DNA from: Brucella cytisi
GTDB taxonomy: Bacteria; Pseudomonadota; Alphaproteobacteria; Rhizobiales; Rhizobiaceae
NCBI GenBank assembly: GCA_012103075.1
Contig: JAAVLQ010000002.1
Span: 1,352,001 to 1,416,000 of the forward strand
Direction: 5' to 3'
Length of the DNA: 64,000 bases
This document shows positions 45,853 to 56,236 of the stretch, in pieces. How positions within the stretch are numbered: the stretch's first letter is position 1; each line of letters starts with the position of its first letter. The position numbers and the translations under genes were made by a program. A model generated the notes under the pieces. It worked only from the letters and a program-made list of their open reading frames with translations, had not been told where the DNA came from and made no database searches.

Positions 45853-47562
45853 CACCGCCTCCAGTTCTGCCACCGCCTGACTTGCCGCCACCCGGCTTTC
45901 CACCGTTTACCACCCGGCTTGTTTCCCGGTCCACGACGCGGTCCATCCTTCGGACCATCATCAAAACGACGAGATTTATTACCCGGTCCGCTGCTGCGCG
46001 GGCCTGAGCGCGTATCGCGATCGGATGCACCAAAACGACCTTCACCACGCGGTCCGCCCGGCTTTCCCGTCTTGCGACCCTCGAAGCCGCCCTTACCGTG
46101 CTCTACAGTCCGGCCTTCCGCGTCGCGCAATTCTGCACGCTCGCGTTTGCCGGGACGACGCTCCTTGCGTCCATCCTCACGCTGCTCACGGCGCTCTGGA
46201 TGTCCCTCTTCCGAACGGTTTCCTTCCGGACGCGGACGCTGTGGACGAGCGTCCTTATCAAAGCGGCCTTCCGGTCGCTTGTTATAGCGGCGTTCACTAC
46301 CTTCGTCGCGTCCCTGCTCCTCATCACCAGCCCGACGCGGGCGCATCTGCAGATCGCCACTGAATTTCGCTGAACGATGCGGAACTTGACGTTCCACACG
46401 GGCGGGCTTGGCAGCCGCATTTTCGCCCTTGGGACGCGCACCGGAGCCATCCAGACATTGGCGTTTCCGCGACGACGCGGCTCAACCTTTTCGGCTCCCT
46501 TATCTTCGCGACCGCGACGACGCTGAGGACTGCTGGAAATCCATTCACGTTCGCGCGGGCCACGCCGGCGTTCGCCTTCCTCGCCCTCATCTTCCACGTC
46601 GCGACGAGTCCGTCCCTGAACAGCGGCATTGGAAAACTCGTTCAGAACAGGCGCATCGAAATCCGCGCCTGAATCCTCAATCAACTTGTCACCAAGCTGA
46701 TCTCGCAGGATACGTCCCTTGATTTCGCGTACTGCACCTTCTTCAAGATCACCGAGCTGGAACGGACCAAACGAAACGCGGATCAGACGTCCAACAGTCA
46801 GACCAAGAGCGCCCAGAATATTCTTTTTACTTCACGGTTCTTGCCTTCGCGCAATCCGATAGAGATCCAGACATTGGCACCCTGCTCACGCTCAAGCGTT
46901 GCTTCAATACTGCCGTAGAAGACGCCATCGACGGCAATGCCGTTCTTCAGCTCATCAAGCTGTACCTGTGTGACCTTGCCGTGGGCGCGAACGCGATAGC
47001 GGCGCAGCCAGCCGGTGGATGGCAGCTCCAGAACGCGCGACAGACCACCATCATTGGTGAGCAGCAACAGACCTTCGGTATTGATGTCGAGACGACCAAC
47101 TGAAAGTACGCGTGGCATCTCGGCAGGCAGTGCCTCGAAAACCGTTGGGCGACCTTCAGGATCGCGATTGGTCGTCACAAGACCCGCAGGCTTGTGATAA
47201 AGCCAGAGACGGGTACGCTCGGTCTGCTTCAATGGCTTGCCGTCGACCGTAATAATATCCGTGCGCTTGACATTGACCGCAGGGCTCTCAAGCACCTTGC
47301 CATTCACGGCAATACGGCCAGCAACGATCATCGTTTCCGCTTCACGGCGTGAAGCTATGCCTGCGCGTGCCAGACGCTTGGCGATACGTTCGCCCGTGTC
47401 CTCTTGCCCCTCGGCGTCGCGCGGTCCGAATTTACGTGGCTTGTCACGTCCGCCGTCATCGCGGCGCGGACGAGTGTCACGATCTGGCCGACCGGGACGG
47501 TCGGAGCGCCCTCCACGGCCATGCGGACGCTTGCCATCCTTGTTGTCATCATCTTTAGTCAT
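45833..47562 (-). CDS. RluB/RsuA-type rRNA pseudouridine synthase with a long Arg/Gly-rich C-terminal tail
   Basis: About 576 residues. A charged N-terminal leader (residues 1-55, rich in Arg, Asp and Gly) precedes an S4 domain (RIAKRLARAGIASRREAETM) and the catalytic domain with SVGRLDINTEGLLLLTNDG, whose GRLD contains the catalytic Asp. IGLREGKNREVKK follows. The last 300 residues are low-complexity (Arg, Gly, Glu, Pro), typical of alphaproteobacterial relatives. Frame breaks lie near 46825 (A run), 46447 (lost G) and about 45905 (gain, least certain). The proposed TAG at 45833 overlaps rsmD by 20 bases. It likely acts on 23S rRNA. Confidence 0.82.
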
Positions 47563-47753
47563 CTGGTATTGGCCTTTCAGCAGCGCTGCCGTGTCACCTT
47601 ACACCTTTAATGACAGGCAAGGGACAGCCGGAAACAGGAACGCTGTATAAATCCGTTCGCAAATCGGTTTCGATTTCGAGAATTATGCAGTAACAAATCG
47701 CTTCATGGCTTGCGAGCGAAATTTCCGAAAAGAATGCACGAAATGGAACAGGC

Positions 47754-48260
47754 ATGAATAAGAGTGCCAAAGTCCCGGACCCAAATAAGGCTACCCCCAT
47801 GGAGATAGCACTTGCAGAAGCGCGCGCTGCAGGTTCACGTGGAGAGGTTCCAATTGGCGCAGTCATCGTACATCAGGACACGATCATTGCACGAGCAGGC
47901 AATCGTACACGTGAGTTCAATGACGTAACCGCCCATGCCGAAGTGCTTGCAATTCGTGAGGCTGGAAAAGCCCTACAATCCGAACGTCTGGTCGACTGCG
48001 ATCTTTATGTGACGCTGGAACCATGCGCGATGTGCGCAACCGCCATTTCTTTCGCCCGTATACGTCGCCTCTATTACGGCGCCTCCGACCCGAAAGGTGG
48101 TGGTGTGGAACATGGGCCACGGTTTTATACGCAGCCCACCTGCCACCATGTACCGGAGATTTATGCGGGTTTCTCCGAGGGGGATTCACAGAAAATCCTG
48201 CGGGATTTCTTCCGAGACAAGCGCCAGCTTCTGCTCAGAGCCTTGTGTCCGGCCATGTAG
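47754..48260 (+). CDS. tadA: tRNA-specific adenosine deaminase
   Basis: Intact 168-residue cytidine/deoxycytidylate deaminase-family protein. VTAHAEVLAIREAGK gives the zinc ligand His and catalytic Glu, and TLEPCAMCATAISFARI gives the PCxxC ligands; GASDPKGGGVEHG is typical of TadA. It makes inosine at the wobble position of tRNA-Arg(ACG). The last part (RDKRQLLLRALCPAM) runs into the convergent cytochrome gene and is atypical. An internal ATG at residue 16 (MEIALAEARAAG) is an alternative start. The 191-bp gap upstream to the pseudouridine synthase gene shows nothing clear. Confidence 0.9.
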   Translation: MNKSAKVPDPNKATPMEIALAEARAAGSRGEVPIGAVIVHQDTIIARAGNRTREFNDVTAHAEVLAIREAGKALQSERLVDCDLYVTLEPCAMCATAISFARIRRLYYGASDPKGGGVEHGPRFYTQPTCHHVPEIYAGFSEGDSQKILRDFFRDKRQLLLRALCPAM

Positions 48261-48790
48261 CGCAGCGTATTATCCTGCAGCATGAAATGATGAATAAGAG
48301 CCATCAGAACGTGTCCCGCAATTATTACAAGCAGGCCCCAACCCAGCAAACCATGCAATGCGCTGCCCGGAGCGGTCAGCGCGGCATTTTTCACATCGGT
48401 CTGCTCGAAAATCCGGATGCCAAGAAACGAGAAGCCTCGCCCGCCGCCATATGTGCGCAGCAGAGCCAATGCAGGAACTGCGAACATTAGGCCATAGATA
48501 ACGAGATGCCCGAGTTTAGCCAGTTTGCCGACATGGCCTGACTTATGCGGACGACGACCTGAGTTCAACAATCCCCAGACCCCGCGTAATAGTACAAGCA
48601 CCATAAGCGCGAAACCAAGCTGGTAATGAGCCGACCAGAAGATATTGTAGACCGTCGTATCTTTAGCCACGACGCGTAGAATTGCTGACGCAAACTGCCA
48701 AAGAAACAGGAGAGCCATCAGCCAATGAAGAGATCGACTGATTAGACCATATCCCGACGGCGTATCCCAGATAGTGTTCGTATCGTTCAT
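48161..48790 (-). CDS. cytochrome b561
   Basis: About 209 residues with four membrane segments and the di-haem His pattern of bacterial cytochrome b561: ISRSLHWLMALLFLWQF, NIFWSAHYQLGFALMVLVL, GHLVIYGLMFAVPALALL and LHGLLGWGLLVIIAGHVLMALIHHF. These proteins pass electrons from quinol, or dismutate superoxide at the membrane (CybB). The frame is intact. I chose the ATG at 48790 (MNDTNTIWDTPSGYG) with AAGG upstream; the frame is open to 48955 but that part is not family-like. The 3' end overlaps tadA by 100 bp on the opposite strand. Confidence 0.87.
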   Translation of the reverse strand: MNDTNTIWDTPSGYGLISRSLHWLMALLFLWQFASAILRVVAKDTTVYNIFWSAHYQLGFALMVLVLLRGVWGLLNSGRRPHKSGHVGKLAKLGHLVIYGLMFAVPALALLRTYGGGRGFSFLGIRIFEQTDVKNAALTAPGSALHGLLGWGLLVIIAGHVLMALIHHFMLQDNTLRYMAGHKALSRSWRLSRKKSRRIFCESPSEKPA

Positions 48791-48943
48791 CAAATCATAC
48801 CTTACATCCCATGTTGGCATGATAAGATCTGCATGAAAGGAATCTTTGATTGAAATCAAATATACGTCAAAACTGCCAACATTAAAAAATTTAATAATCG
48901 TTCCTGCGAGAAAACAGATTAAACATTCACTAAAACTACTGAA

Positions 48944-48984
48944 ATAATAAGCCACAGTAAATTCTATTTACTGTGGCTTATTAT
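48944..48984 (-). terminator. 18-bp perfect inverted repeat, probable terminator of the lipoprotein gene
   Basis: ATAATAAGCCACAGTAAA at 48944-48961 is exactly inverted at 48967-48984 around TTCTA. It lies 25 bp after the stop of the lipoprotein gene on the minus strand. The stem is AT-rich at the base and has no long T run, so termination is likely but not certain. Confidence 0.55.
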
Positions 48985-49009
48985 CAAGAAAAATAAATTC
49001 AGCAAACGA

Positions 49010-49681
49010 TTAGTTCCAAGGCAAATAGTCGCGCCAGCCCTTGGATTTGCCGGATGCCTTCTTGCGCTCACGTTCCTTTTGCGCCTCGTCCGTACCCAAT
49101 TCGCCTACAGCTGCAGTAGACGCAGGCTCACGATAAGTAAGCGGCGGTTCGCTCAAATAACGGCGTGTCGTCGAGGAACCCTGAACCTGCTGCTGGCGTG
49201 CAGCCTTGTAGGCCGCAACCTTTGCCGGGTCGAATGTTGGCGTACGGGACTCATAATCTTCGCGGCGGCTGTTACCACTCGGCAATGCTGCCTGAATGTT
49301 GACGCTACCGGACCATCCTGAACGACCGGCGACACGAAATCCGGATCATCGCGGTTTGCCGTGATCTCGTCACGCAGACGCTTGCGACGCTGTTCCGGCG
49401 ATTCTGGCCAATTCGGATCGTTGGCGCTAACAACGCTTTGTTGCGGAGCGGGCAACTGACCTTTATCCCCGGAGCCGGACGAACCGGTCGGGGCGAGGCT
49501 TGTAGTCAATCCGTTCTTTCTTGTTCTTACCCCGTCCGAAGCTCGCCATATTCGACACATCGTCAAAGAGCTGTGCTCCTGCGGTCTTGTCGGTTCCATA
49601 GGTTGGCGAAGAAACGCAGCCGGATAGCGAAACGCCCGCTATCGCTGTCATAAGCACCAGAACTCGTCCTTCAATCTTCAT
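49010..49681 (-). CDS. predicted lipoprotein of unknown function
   Basis: About 224 residues. The lipoprotein signal is MKIEGRVLVLMTAIAGVSLS followed by GC (lipobox VSLSGC). The mature part is polar and low-complexity, with APQQSVVSANDPNWPESPEQ, RRKRLRDEITANRDDPDFVSP and a basic C-terminal stretch ending GWRDYLPWN; no known domain was recognised. One extra C at about 49492 and one lost base at about 49312 break the frame. Start at 49681; a GTG at 49690 is also open. It is downstream of ileS on the same strand with a 255-bp gap in which nothing was identified. Confidence 0.65.
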
Positions 49682-49936
49682 TAGCGCCACTTCTTTTTAC
49701 GCTTGCCGATTTTATCTTCACCAAAATTTGCTCAAGCAAGCCTTGACTGAAGAAACCGGCAACCCAAAGGCAGATCTTGAAATTATCCGAGGAATGCCTT
49801 GTACATGAGTGCAACCCATGCGGCAATCCGATGTTAATCGGTATTTCACCATGTCCGAAGAAAGGATTGCAACCCGTTTCCTTCTGAAAATACCCCCAAC
49901 ATATGAAGCGCCGAGGGTAAAACCTTCAGAACTCCA

Positions 49937-52848
49937 TCAAGCTTCAAGCTTGCCGAGTGCCTTGAGTTCTCGGAGAGCAGCAGCGTCGCGCGCCGAGACA
50001 TCGGGAAACTCGGGATCGGAACCAACATCCGTCGTATAACGCCACGAACGGGCGCACTTTTCACCTTCGGCGCGTGCGGGCACAACAGCAACACCTTTCA
50101 CATCAGAAAGCGTGAAAGCGTCTTCCGGTACAGCCGCATCGCTCAACGAAATACCGCTGGTGATGCAGATTTCCGCAAAATCAAGACCTTCGAGCGAATC
50201 GGTCAAGCTCTTGTCGGAAATGTAGACGAGCGGTGCAGCTTCGAGCGAGGATCCAATGCGCTTATCCGCACGCTCCAGTTCCAGAGCGCCAGTAACGACA
50301 CGACGCACCGCACGAACCTTGCGCCACTTTTCGGCCAGCACATCATCCCGCCATTCGGCAGGTGTCGGACGGAACTGCTCGGCATGAACCGAAACCGATT
50401 GTGGATAGCGGTCGAGCCAAGCTTCTTCCATAGTGAAAGGCAGCATTGGCGCCAGCCGTCGTCGTCAGGTGATCAAAGATTTCACGCACAGTCTGAAGCG
50501 CAGCCGTACGGCGCACGCTCGACGGCGCATCGCAGTAAAGCGCGTCCTTGCGAATATCGAAATAGAAGGCCGAAAGCTCGACATTCATGAAGTCGATAAG
50601 CGTGCGAGCGATGCGCTTGAAGTCGAAAGCATCATATCCAGAGCGAACAACTTCATCCAATTCAGTCAACCGGTGCAGCATCAAGCGCTCAAGTTCCGGC
50701 AAATTCGCATAGGGAAGATTGTCGCCTTCATCGTGGGCGAGCGTGCCCAGCATCCAGCGGATCGTGTTGCGCAACTTGCGATAAGCGTCGATATTAGTCT
50801 GGATGATGCTCTTGCCGAGGCGCTGATCTTCCCAATAATCGGTCGTCATGACCCAAAGACGCAGGATATCCGCACCGGATTCCTTGATGACGTCCTGTGG
50901 AGTGACTGTATTACCGAGCGACTTCGACATCTTCTTGCCGTGCTCATCCATGGTGAAACCATGGGTCACGACGGCATTATATGGTGCCCGGCCACGCGTA
51001 CCGCAGCTTTCCAGCAGCGACGAATGGAACCAACCGCGATGCTGATCCGAACCTTCGAGATAAACGTCAGCCGGCCATTTCATGTCCGGGCGGTCTTCCA
51101 GCGTGAAGGTGTGGGTCGAACCGGGATCGAACCACACGTCCAGAATGTCGCGCACCTGCACCCATGGTTCATCGGTGCGGTTGCCGAGGAAACGCTCGCG
51201 CGCTCCTTCGGCAAACCATGCATCAGCGCCTTCGGCTTCAAAAGCATCGAGAACACGCTTGTTGACCGCATCGTCCTGAAGGATGTTACCTTCTTCATCG
51301 ACGAAAACACAGATAGGCACGCCCCCGGCGCGCTGACGCGAAAGCACCCAGTCCGGGCGGCCTTCGATCATCGCGCGCAAGCGCGTCTGACCGGCAGCCG
51401 GTACGAACCGCGTATCGTCGATGGCCTTCAGCGCGCGCGAGCGCAGCGTGGTGCCGTCGCCGAGGTTCTTGTCCATATAGACGAACCATTGCGGCGTGTT
51501 GCGGAAGATGACCTGCTTCTTGGAACGCCGGGAATGTGGATAGGAGTGCTTGAGGCGACCACGGGCGAAGAGCTTGTCACGGGCGATGAGCTGATCCATC
51601 ACCGATTTGTTGGCGTCGCCCTTCTTGCCGTTATCGTCGATGACGCGCGCGGGGCCGCCATCGCGATCCGGACCAAAGCCCGGCGCGTCCTGGTATAGAA
51701 CCCACCATCATCGACCGGGAACGGGATGCTCGGATCGATACCGCGCGCTTCCAGTTCACGAACATTGTTCATCCGGGCTTCAAAGTCTTCACGACCATGG
51801 CTTGGTGCGGTGTGGACGAAGCCCGTGCCCGCATCGTCGGTTACATGATCGCCGTCTAGCATTGGCACTGCGAACTCATAGCCGCCGCCAAAGCCCTTCA
51901 GCGGGTGATCGAGCACGATCTTGCCAAGCTCGTCTGCCGAAATACCGCGCAGGCGCTTGAACTGGAGCTTTGCCTTGGCGAAGCTTTCCTCAGCCAGCTT
52001 GTCGGCGAAGATGAGCTTTTCGCCCGGGCGAGGGCCAAAGTCGTTCTCGGCTTCCGTGACTTCATAAAGCCCGTATTCGATGCGCGACGAATAGGACACG
52101 GCGCGATTGCCGGGAATGGTCCACGGCGTGGTCGTCCAGATCACAACATCGCTGCCGGAGAGATCATTCTGGCCGGCGACCGGGAACTTAACCCAGATCA
52201 TATCCGACTCGACATCGTGATACTCGACTTCAGCCTCGGCGAGTGCGGTGCGCTCGACGACCGACCACATCACCGGCTTGGAGCCGCGATAAAGCTGACC
52301 GGAAGCCGCGAATTTGAGAAGCTCGCCAGCGATACGCGATTCAGCGTGGAAGTTCATCGTCGTGTACGGGTTTTCGAAATCGCCGAGGATAGCAAGGCGC
52401 TTGAACTCTTCCGACTGGACCTTGATCCAGTTGGTCGCAAATTCGCGGCATTCCCTGCGGAATTCGTTGATCGGCACTTCGTCCTTGTTCTTGCCCTCAG
52501 TGCGATATTTTTCCTCGATCTTCCATTCGATCGGCAGGCCATGGCAGTCCCAGCCCGGAACGTAGTTCGAGTTATAGCCGCGCATCTGGAAAGAGCGCGT
52601 GATAACGTCCTTGAGAATCTTGTTCAGCGCGTGGCCGATATGGATATTGCCGTTGGCGTAGGGCGGACCGTCGTGCAGCACATAGAGCGGGCGATCCTTG
52701 GCCTGCTCGCGCAGCTTTTGTAGAGATTCATTCCCTCCCAGCGCTCGACGAAAACGGGCTCGCGCTGCGGCAAGCCAGCACGCATCGGAAACTCGGTCTG
52801 CGGCAGATAAAGGGTTTTGGAATAATCGATTTTGGTCGTCTCAGTCAT
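49937..52848 (-). CDS. ileS: isoleucyl-tRNA synthetase
   Basis: About 970 residues, the usual length for the bacterial-type enzyme. [14 protein letters not shown] contains the HIGH motif (about residue 62) and [13 protein letters not shown] contains KMSKS. The editing domain (CP1) lies between, with [14 protein letters not shown]. Frame breaks are a lost A at about 52722 (GMNLYK to [10 protein letters not shown]), a lost base at about 51696 (GGFYT to [14 protein letters not shown]) and a change at about 50452 (DHLTT to [14 protein letters not shown]). An intact copy is essential unless another exists, so these breaks are probably sequence errors. Start ATG 52848, with only a weak ribosome site. 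Confidence 0.95.
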
Positions 52849-53153
52849 GAGGGTATTCGCCTGTGAAGCCCCGGCCGGAGATGGCGGGCAAGTGGATCAA
52901 AGAAAACAGGGGACTGTAAAGCACAGCCAGTCGCTCCCGGACCTCCGCGCCAGATATTACCCGCAAAGCAGCCATTCAGGCAAAGCGGGAGGCCGGGCCA
53001 ATAATTCGTATGGCCGTCATGATAAGCCGAAAATCCGTCATCATGGGCACGCTTTTAGCAATGAGCTTCGCAGGAATAAAGAGGCCAGAAGGGCAAAGAC
53101 GCAATAAAACTGCATCCCTGCCCCTGAAAATGTTCACATTGACACCGTTGAGG
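52849..53153. other. 305-bp intergenic region between ileS and the MipA-like gene
   Basis: No supported gene, hairpin or repeat was recognised. It must hold the ileS promoter and any terminator of the MipA-like gene. The open frames here have no ribosome sites and no recognisable protein content. No T-box-like leader was identified, as expected for an alphaproteobacterium. Confidence 0.4.
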
Positions 53154-53998
53154 TCAGTCCAGCGAGAAATCGAAACGGTAAGTCGCAGAAACGCCGACCA
53201 TGAACTGGTCCGGGGAGCCGCGTTCCTTCACGATGCTTGAATCCTTTGCCGGACCTTGCAGACGACTGTACTCACCAAACAGGCTCGTATCGATCTTGTC
53301 GGTTGCCTTCCGGTAATTGCGCCACCAACACCAGCTGACTTGAAGCCACCGCCCGGACTATATTCGGAAAGTCCCGACGCAACTGCTTCCTCGGCATCGA
53401 CGCCGAAATAGGTTTTGAAGTAATCCTTTGAAGCGAAAGTCGCACGCGGACCACCCGACACACGAACAGTCGGCGTAACATCATAGAATGCATCGGCAGC
53501 AATATCGGCTACGACGCCATTATGCGCACGGATACCATGACGCACTTCGCCACGCACACGCAACCAGTCGGTGGGGTAGACGTCGACAAAAGCACCCGCT
53601 TCACCACCAAACTTCGTGTCTTTCAGGCCGTGAATATCGTCATCCCTTTCGAACAACAGCTTACCGGCGAGCCCCACGCGGAAGCGGTCGTTGTCGATCA
53701 ACGCGAAGGATACGTTGTCATTTCGCGATGAGAAGCGCGTCGCCTGCCCCTGTCGGCCGAGTGAGATCAGCGGCTGGGCAGAAAAGCGATATTTGTTCGA
53801 GCCTTCGAACTTTGGAGCGACGAGGCCTGCCGCGCCGACCTTGAGATACCAATCGCCAGACCAGAAATGCTTGCGAGCCGGCTGAACGGTTTCCGCCGCA
53901 TAAATATCGGCTTGCTGTACATCGGCGGAGAAAGCGAGCGAACTACTCGTTAGGAATGCGGCACTTGCAACAAGCGCCAGAGGAACAATACGTGCCAC
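53154..53998 (-). CDS. MipA/OmpV-family outer membrane protein
   Basis: About 281 residues. A signal peptide (MARIVPLALVASAAFLTSSS, cut near LAFSA-DV) is followed by WSGDWYLKVGAAGLVAPKFEGS and alternating beta-strands, ending in aromatic VGVSATYRFDFSLD. A GTG start at 53998 follows TTGGAG; the frame is open to 54040 without a better start. A one-base deletion at about 53320 (lost T in ACCTGGAAG) shifts the last 55 residues. MipA-like proteins are beta-barrels, some linked to murein synthesis complexes; the role here is unknown. Confidence 0.82.
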
Positions 53999-54112
53999 AT
54001 TAAACTCCAACAAAAAGCGCCCCAACAAATTTTGAGGCATTTATCACTTTTTGTCGAGAATAAGTAAAATTTGATTTAAATCTTAAGTGGAAAACGAAAC
54101 CAAGACTTCGCC

Positions 54113-55102
54113 TCACTCAAAAGAAAGCAAGCGATCCAGTTCTGACAGTGGCTTCGCGCTTGCAAGCAGGGCTCGTGCCTCTGCGTCATCGTGCTTCATC
54201 TGATCGATAAGCGGATCAAGGCCATCAAACTTGATCTCCCCGCGCAGAAAGCCAAAGAAGGATACACAAGCGATCTCACCATAAAGGTTGCCCGAAAAGT
54301 CAAAAAGAAATGTTTCAAGAAGGGGCGTACCGTCACTGTCCACGGTTGGGCGGCGGCCAAAACTCGCAACCCCGTCATAAAGGTCACCGTTCTCACGCCT
54401 GAACCTGACAGCATAGATTCCGTGCTTCAAGCCCGCCTGCGCGTCGATTTGCATGTTCGCGGTCGGAAATCCAAGCGTACGTCCGAGCTTCTTGCCGTGC
54501 ACAACTTTACCGCAAGCCATATAGCGATAACCAAGAAGTCCCGCTGCTTGAACGACGTCCCCTTCGCAAAGCAGATTTCTTATGCGGGTCGATGAGACGA
54601 GGTTATCGCCTTCGTCTGAAAAGGCGTCGACAAGTGTAACCGTGAAACCGGCTTTTTCTCCAGCTTTCTGAAGAAATTCCGGTGTTCCGCGCCGGCCCTT
54701 ACCGAAATGAAAATCATAACCGGTGACCACACAGCTTGCGTGCAATCTTTCAACCAGAATGTGTTCAACAAAGTCTTCCGCAGAGCGAGACGAGAACTCA
54801 CCGGTAAATGGTTGCTCGACGACCGCATCAAAACCCATCAGATGTAGAATTTCAGCCTTCTTCGCTGCTGCGGTCAAACGATCGATCGGCGCATCCGGCT
54901 TGAAGAAGCTACGCGGGTGCGGTTCAAAAGTCAGGACTACTGCTGGCAGGCCGCTTTTTTCAGCAATCTCCAGCGCGCGCTCCAGAACAGCCTGATGGCC
55001 GCGATGGACACCATCGAAATTACCGATTGCCACGACACAATTCTGCAGGCGTTCCGGCAAAGAATCCGTTCCAGAAAGGCGCTGAAAGCTGGATGGGGTC
55101 AT
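54113..55102 (-). CDS. ribF: bifunctional riboflavin kinase/FAD synthetase
   Basis: Intact frame, about 329 residues. The N-terminal adenylyltransferase domain has VVAIGNFDGVHRGHQAVL (HxGH-like, residues 23-40), and the C-terminal riboflavin kinase domain has GRTLGFPTANMQ and DGVASFGRRPTVD. The enzyme makes FMN and then FAD. The start at 55102 (MTPSSFQRLSG) is preferred; the frame extends to 55147, overlapping the HAD gene by a few bases. It lies downstream of the HAD phosphatase on the same strand, with ileS further down, a common order in this group. Confidence 0.94.
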   Translation of the reverse strand: MTPSSFQRLSGTDSLPERLQNCVVAIGNFDGVHRGHQAVLERALEIAEKSGLPAVVLTFEPHPRSFFKPDAPIDRLTAAAKKAEILHLMGFDAVVEQPFTGEFSSRSAEDFVEHILVERLHASCVVTGYDFHFGKGRRGTPEFLQKAGEKAGFTVTLVDAFSDEGDNLVSSTRIRNLLCEGDVVQAAGLLGYRYMACGKVVHGKKLGRTLGFPTANMQIDAQAGLKHGIYAVRFRRENGDLYDGVASFGRRPTVDSDGTPLLETFLFDFSGNLYGEIACVSFFGFLRGEIKFDGLDPLIDQMKHDDAEARALLASAKPLSELDRLLSFE

Positions 55103-55143
55103 AGTGATCCGAACTTCGTTGGTCGTAACGAGATTGCTCGTCC

Positions 55144-55992
55144 TCAAACAAGAGCATTAAGCGTAGCAACCGGACGATTGCCATGCTTCTGGAGAAACGC
55201 TTCCATTCGGGCAATGTCAACCGTGCCATCGGTTGTATAGTCCGCTGCATGAACTCCACCGGAAATGTAGAGCACATCCAAATCGAAGTCGGTGGCGCCC
55301 TTCACGTCAGTCAGAACCCCGTCACCGATACCGAGAATTCGGCTCTTCTCGACTTTTCCGCCCCGAATCTCTTCAGCGAACCGCAGTGCTGCCTCGTAAA
55401 TCGGGCGATGCGGCTTTCCAGCTATAAGAGTGCGTCCGCCGAGCTGGCCATATTCGCGTGCAAGGGCACCTGCGCACCAGATCAGCCGCGTACCGCGCTC
55501 AACCATAATGTCCGGATTGGCACAGATGAACGGAAGATTGCGCGAACGCAGCCGGACCAGCAATTCCTTGTAATCGTCCGGTGTTTCACTTTCATCATCA
55601 TAAAGTCCGGTGCAGACGACCCCCGAAGCTTCGAATTCTTCAACCAATTCAACAACGAGACCGTCATAGATGGTCAACTCGCGCTCACAGCCGATGTGAA
55701 ACACCTTGCGCGGACCTTCGGCGATCAGATCACGGGTTACATCGCCGGACGTGACCACACGATCATAGGCATCCGCGGGAACACCAAGACCCAGCATCTG
55801 CTTTTCGACATCTGGATGAGGTCTTGGAGAATTCGTCACCAGAATGACCGTAACGCCCTTGGCGCGCGCACGCTTTAGAGCCTCGATTGCAGCCGGATAC
55901 GCGGCTTCGCCGTTATGCACCACGCCCCATACATCACAGAAGAGCACATCGTACTGGTCGGTCAGATCGTCGAGGCGTTCGAGCTGCTTCAT
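55144..55992 (-). CDS. HAD-superfamily class IIA phosphatase (NagD-like)
   Basis: Intact 282-residue protein. YDVLFCDVWGVVHNGEAAYP contains the nucleophilic Asp with the D-x-W-G pattern of the alphaproteobacterial TIGR01459-type subfamily; VILVTNSPRPHPDV is motif II and GIGDGVLTDVKGA carries motif III/IV Asp residues. The ATG at 55992 follows AGAGGAA; longer frames to 56076 lack a site. The substrate is unknown; relatives dephosphorylate small sugar phosphates or nucleotides. Confidence 0.85.
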   Translation of the reverse strand: MKQLERLDDLTDQYDVLFCDVWGVVHNGEAAYPAAIEALKRARAKGVTVILVTNSPRPHPDVEKQMLGLGVPADAYDRVVTSGDVTRDLIAEGPRKVFHIGCERELTIYDGLVVELVEEFEASGVVCTGLYDDESETPDDYKELLVRLRSRNLPFICANPDIMVERGTRLIWCAGALAREYGQLGGRTLIAGKPHRPIYEAALRFAEEIRGGKVEKSRILGIGDGVLTDVKGATDFDLDVLYISGGVHAADYTTDGTVDIARMEAFLQKHGNRPVATLNALV

Positions 55993-56236
55993 GATTTCCT
56001 CTTGATAATCCATCGGTAAGGCGAGAACCGCTATAGGGTGTCTATAAGACTGCCGAAAAGGCAGCCAGCGCTCCATCTAACGCAGCCAATCACATCTGTC
56101 ACGGTCTTTGGCCCGGATATCCGACCGGCAAAGCGCGTCCAATTATCTCATAGGTGATTTCACCGATCATTTACCGTGCTTCGTGACTGACTGTTAGAAA
56201 GATGCTGGTAGGAGCGGATACAACCTTTCATTTCAT

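Noticed and set aside
50433..51698. Long open frame (421 codons) on the plus strand opposite ileS
   Set aside because: It is antisense to well-conserved ileS motifs, and its sequence shows no family features.
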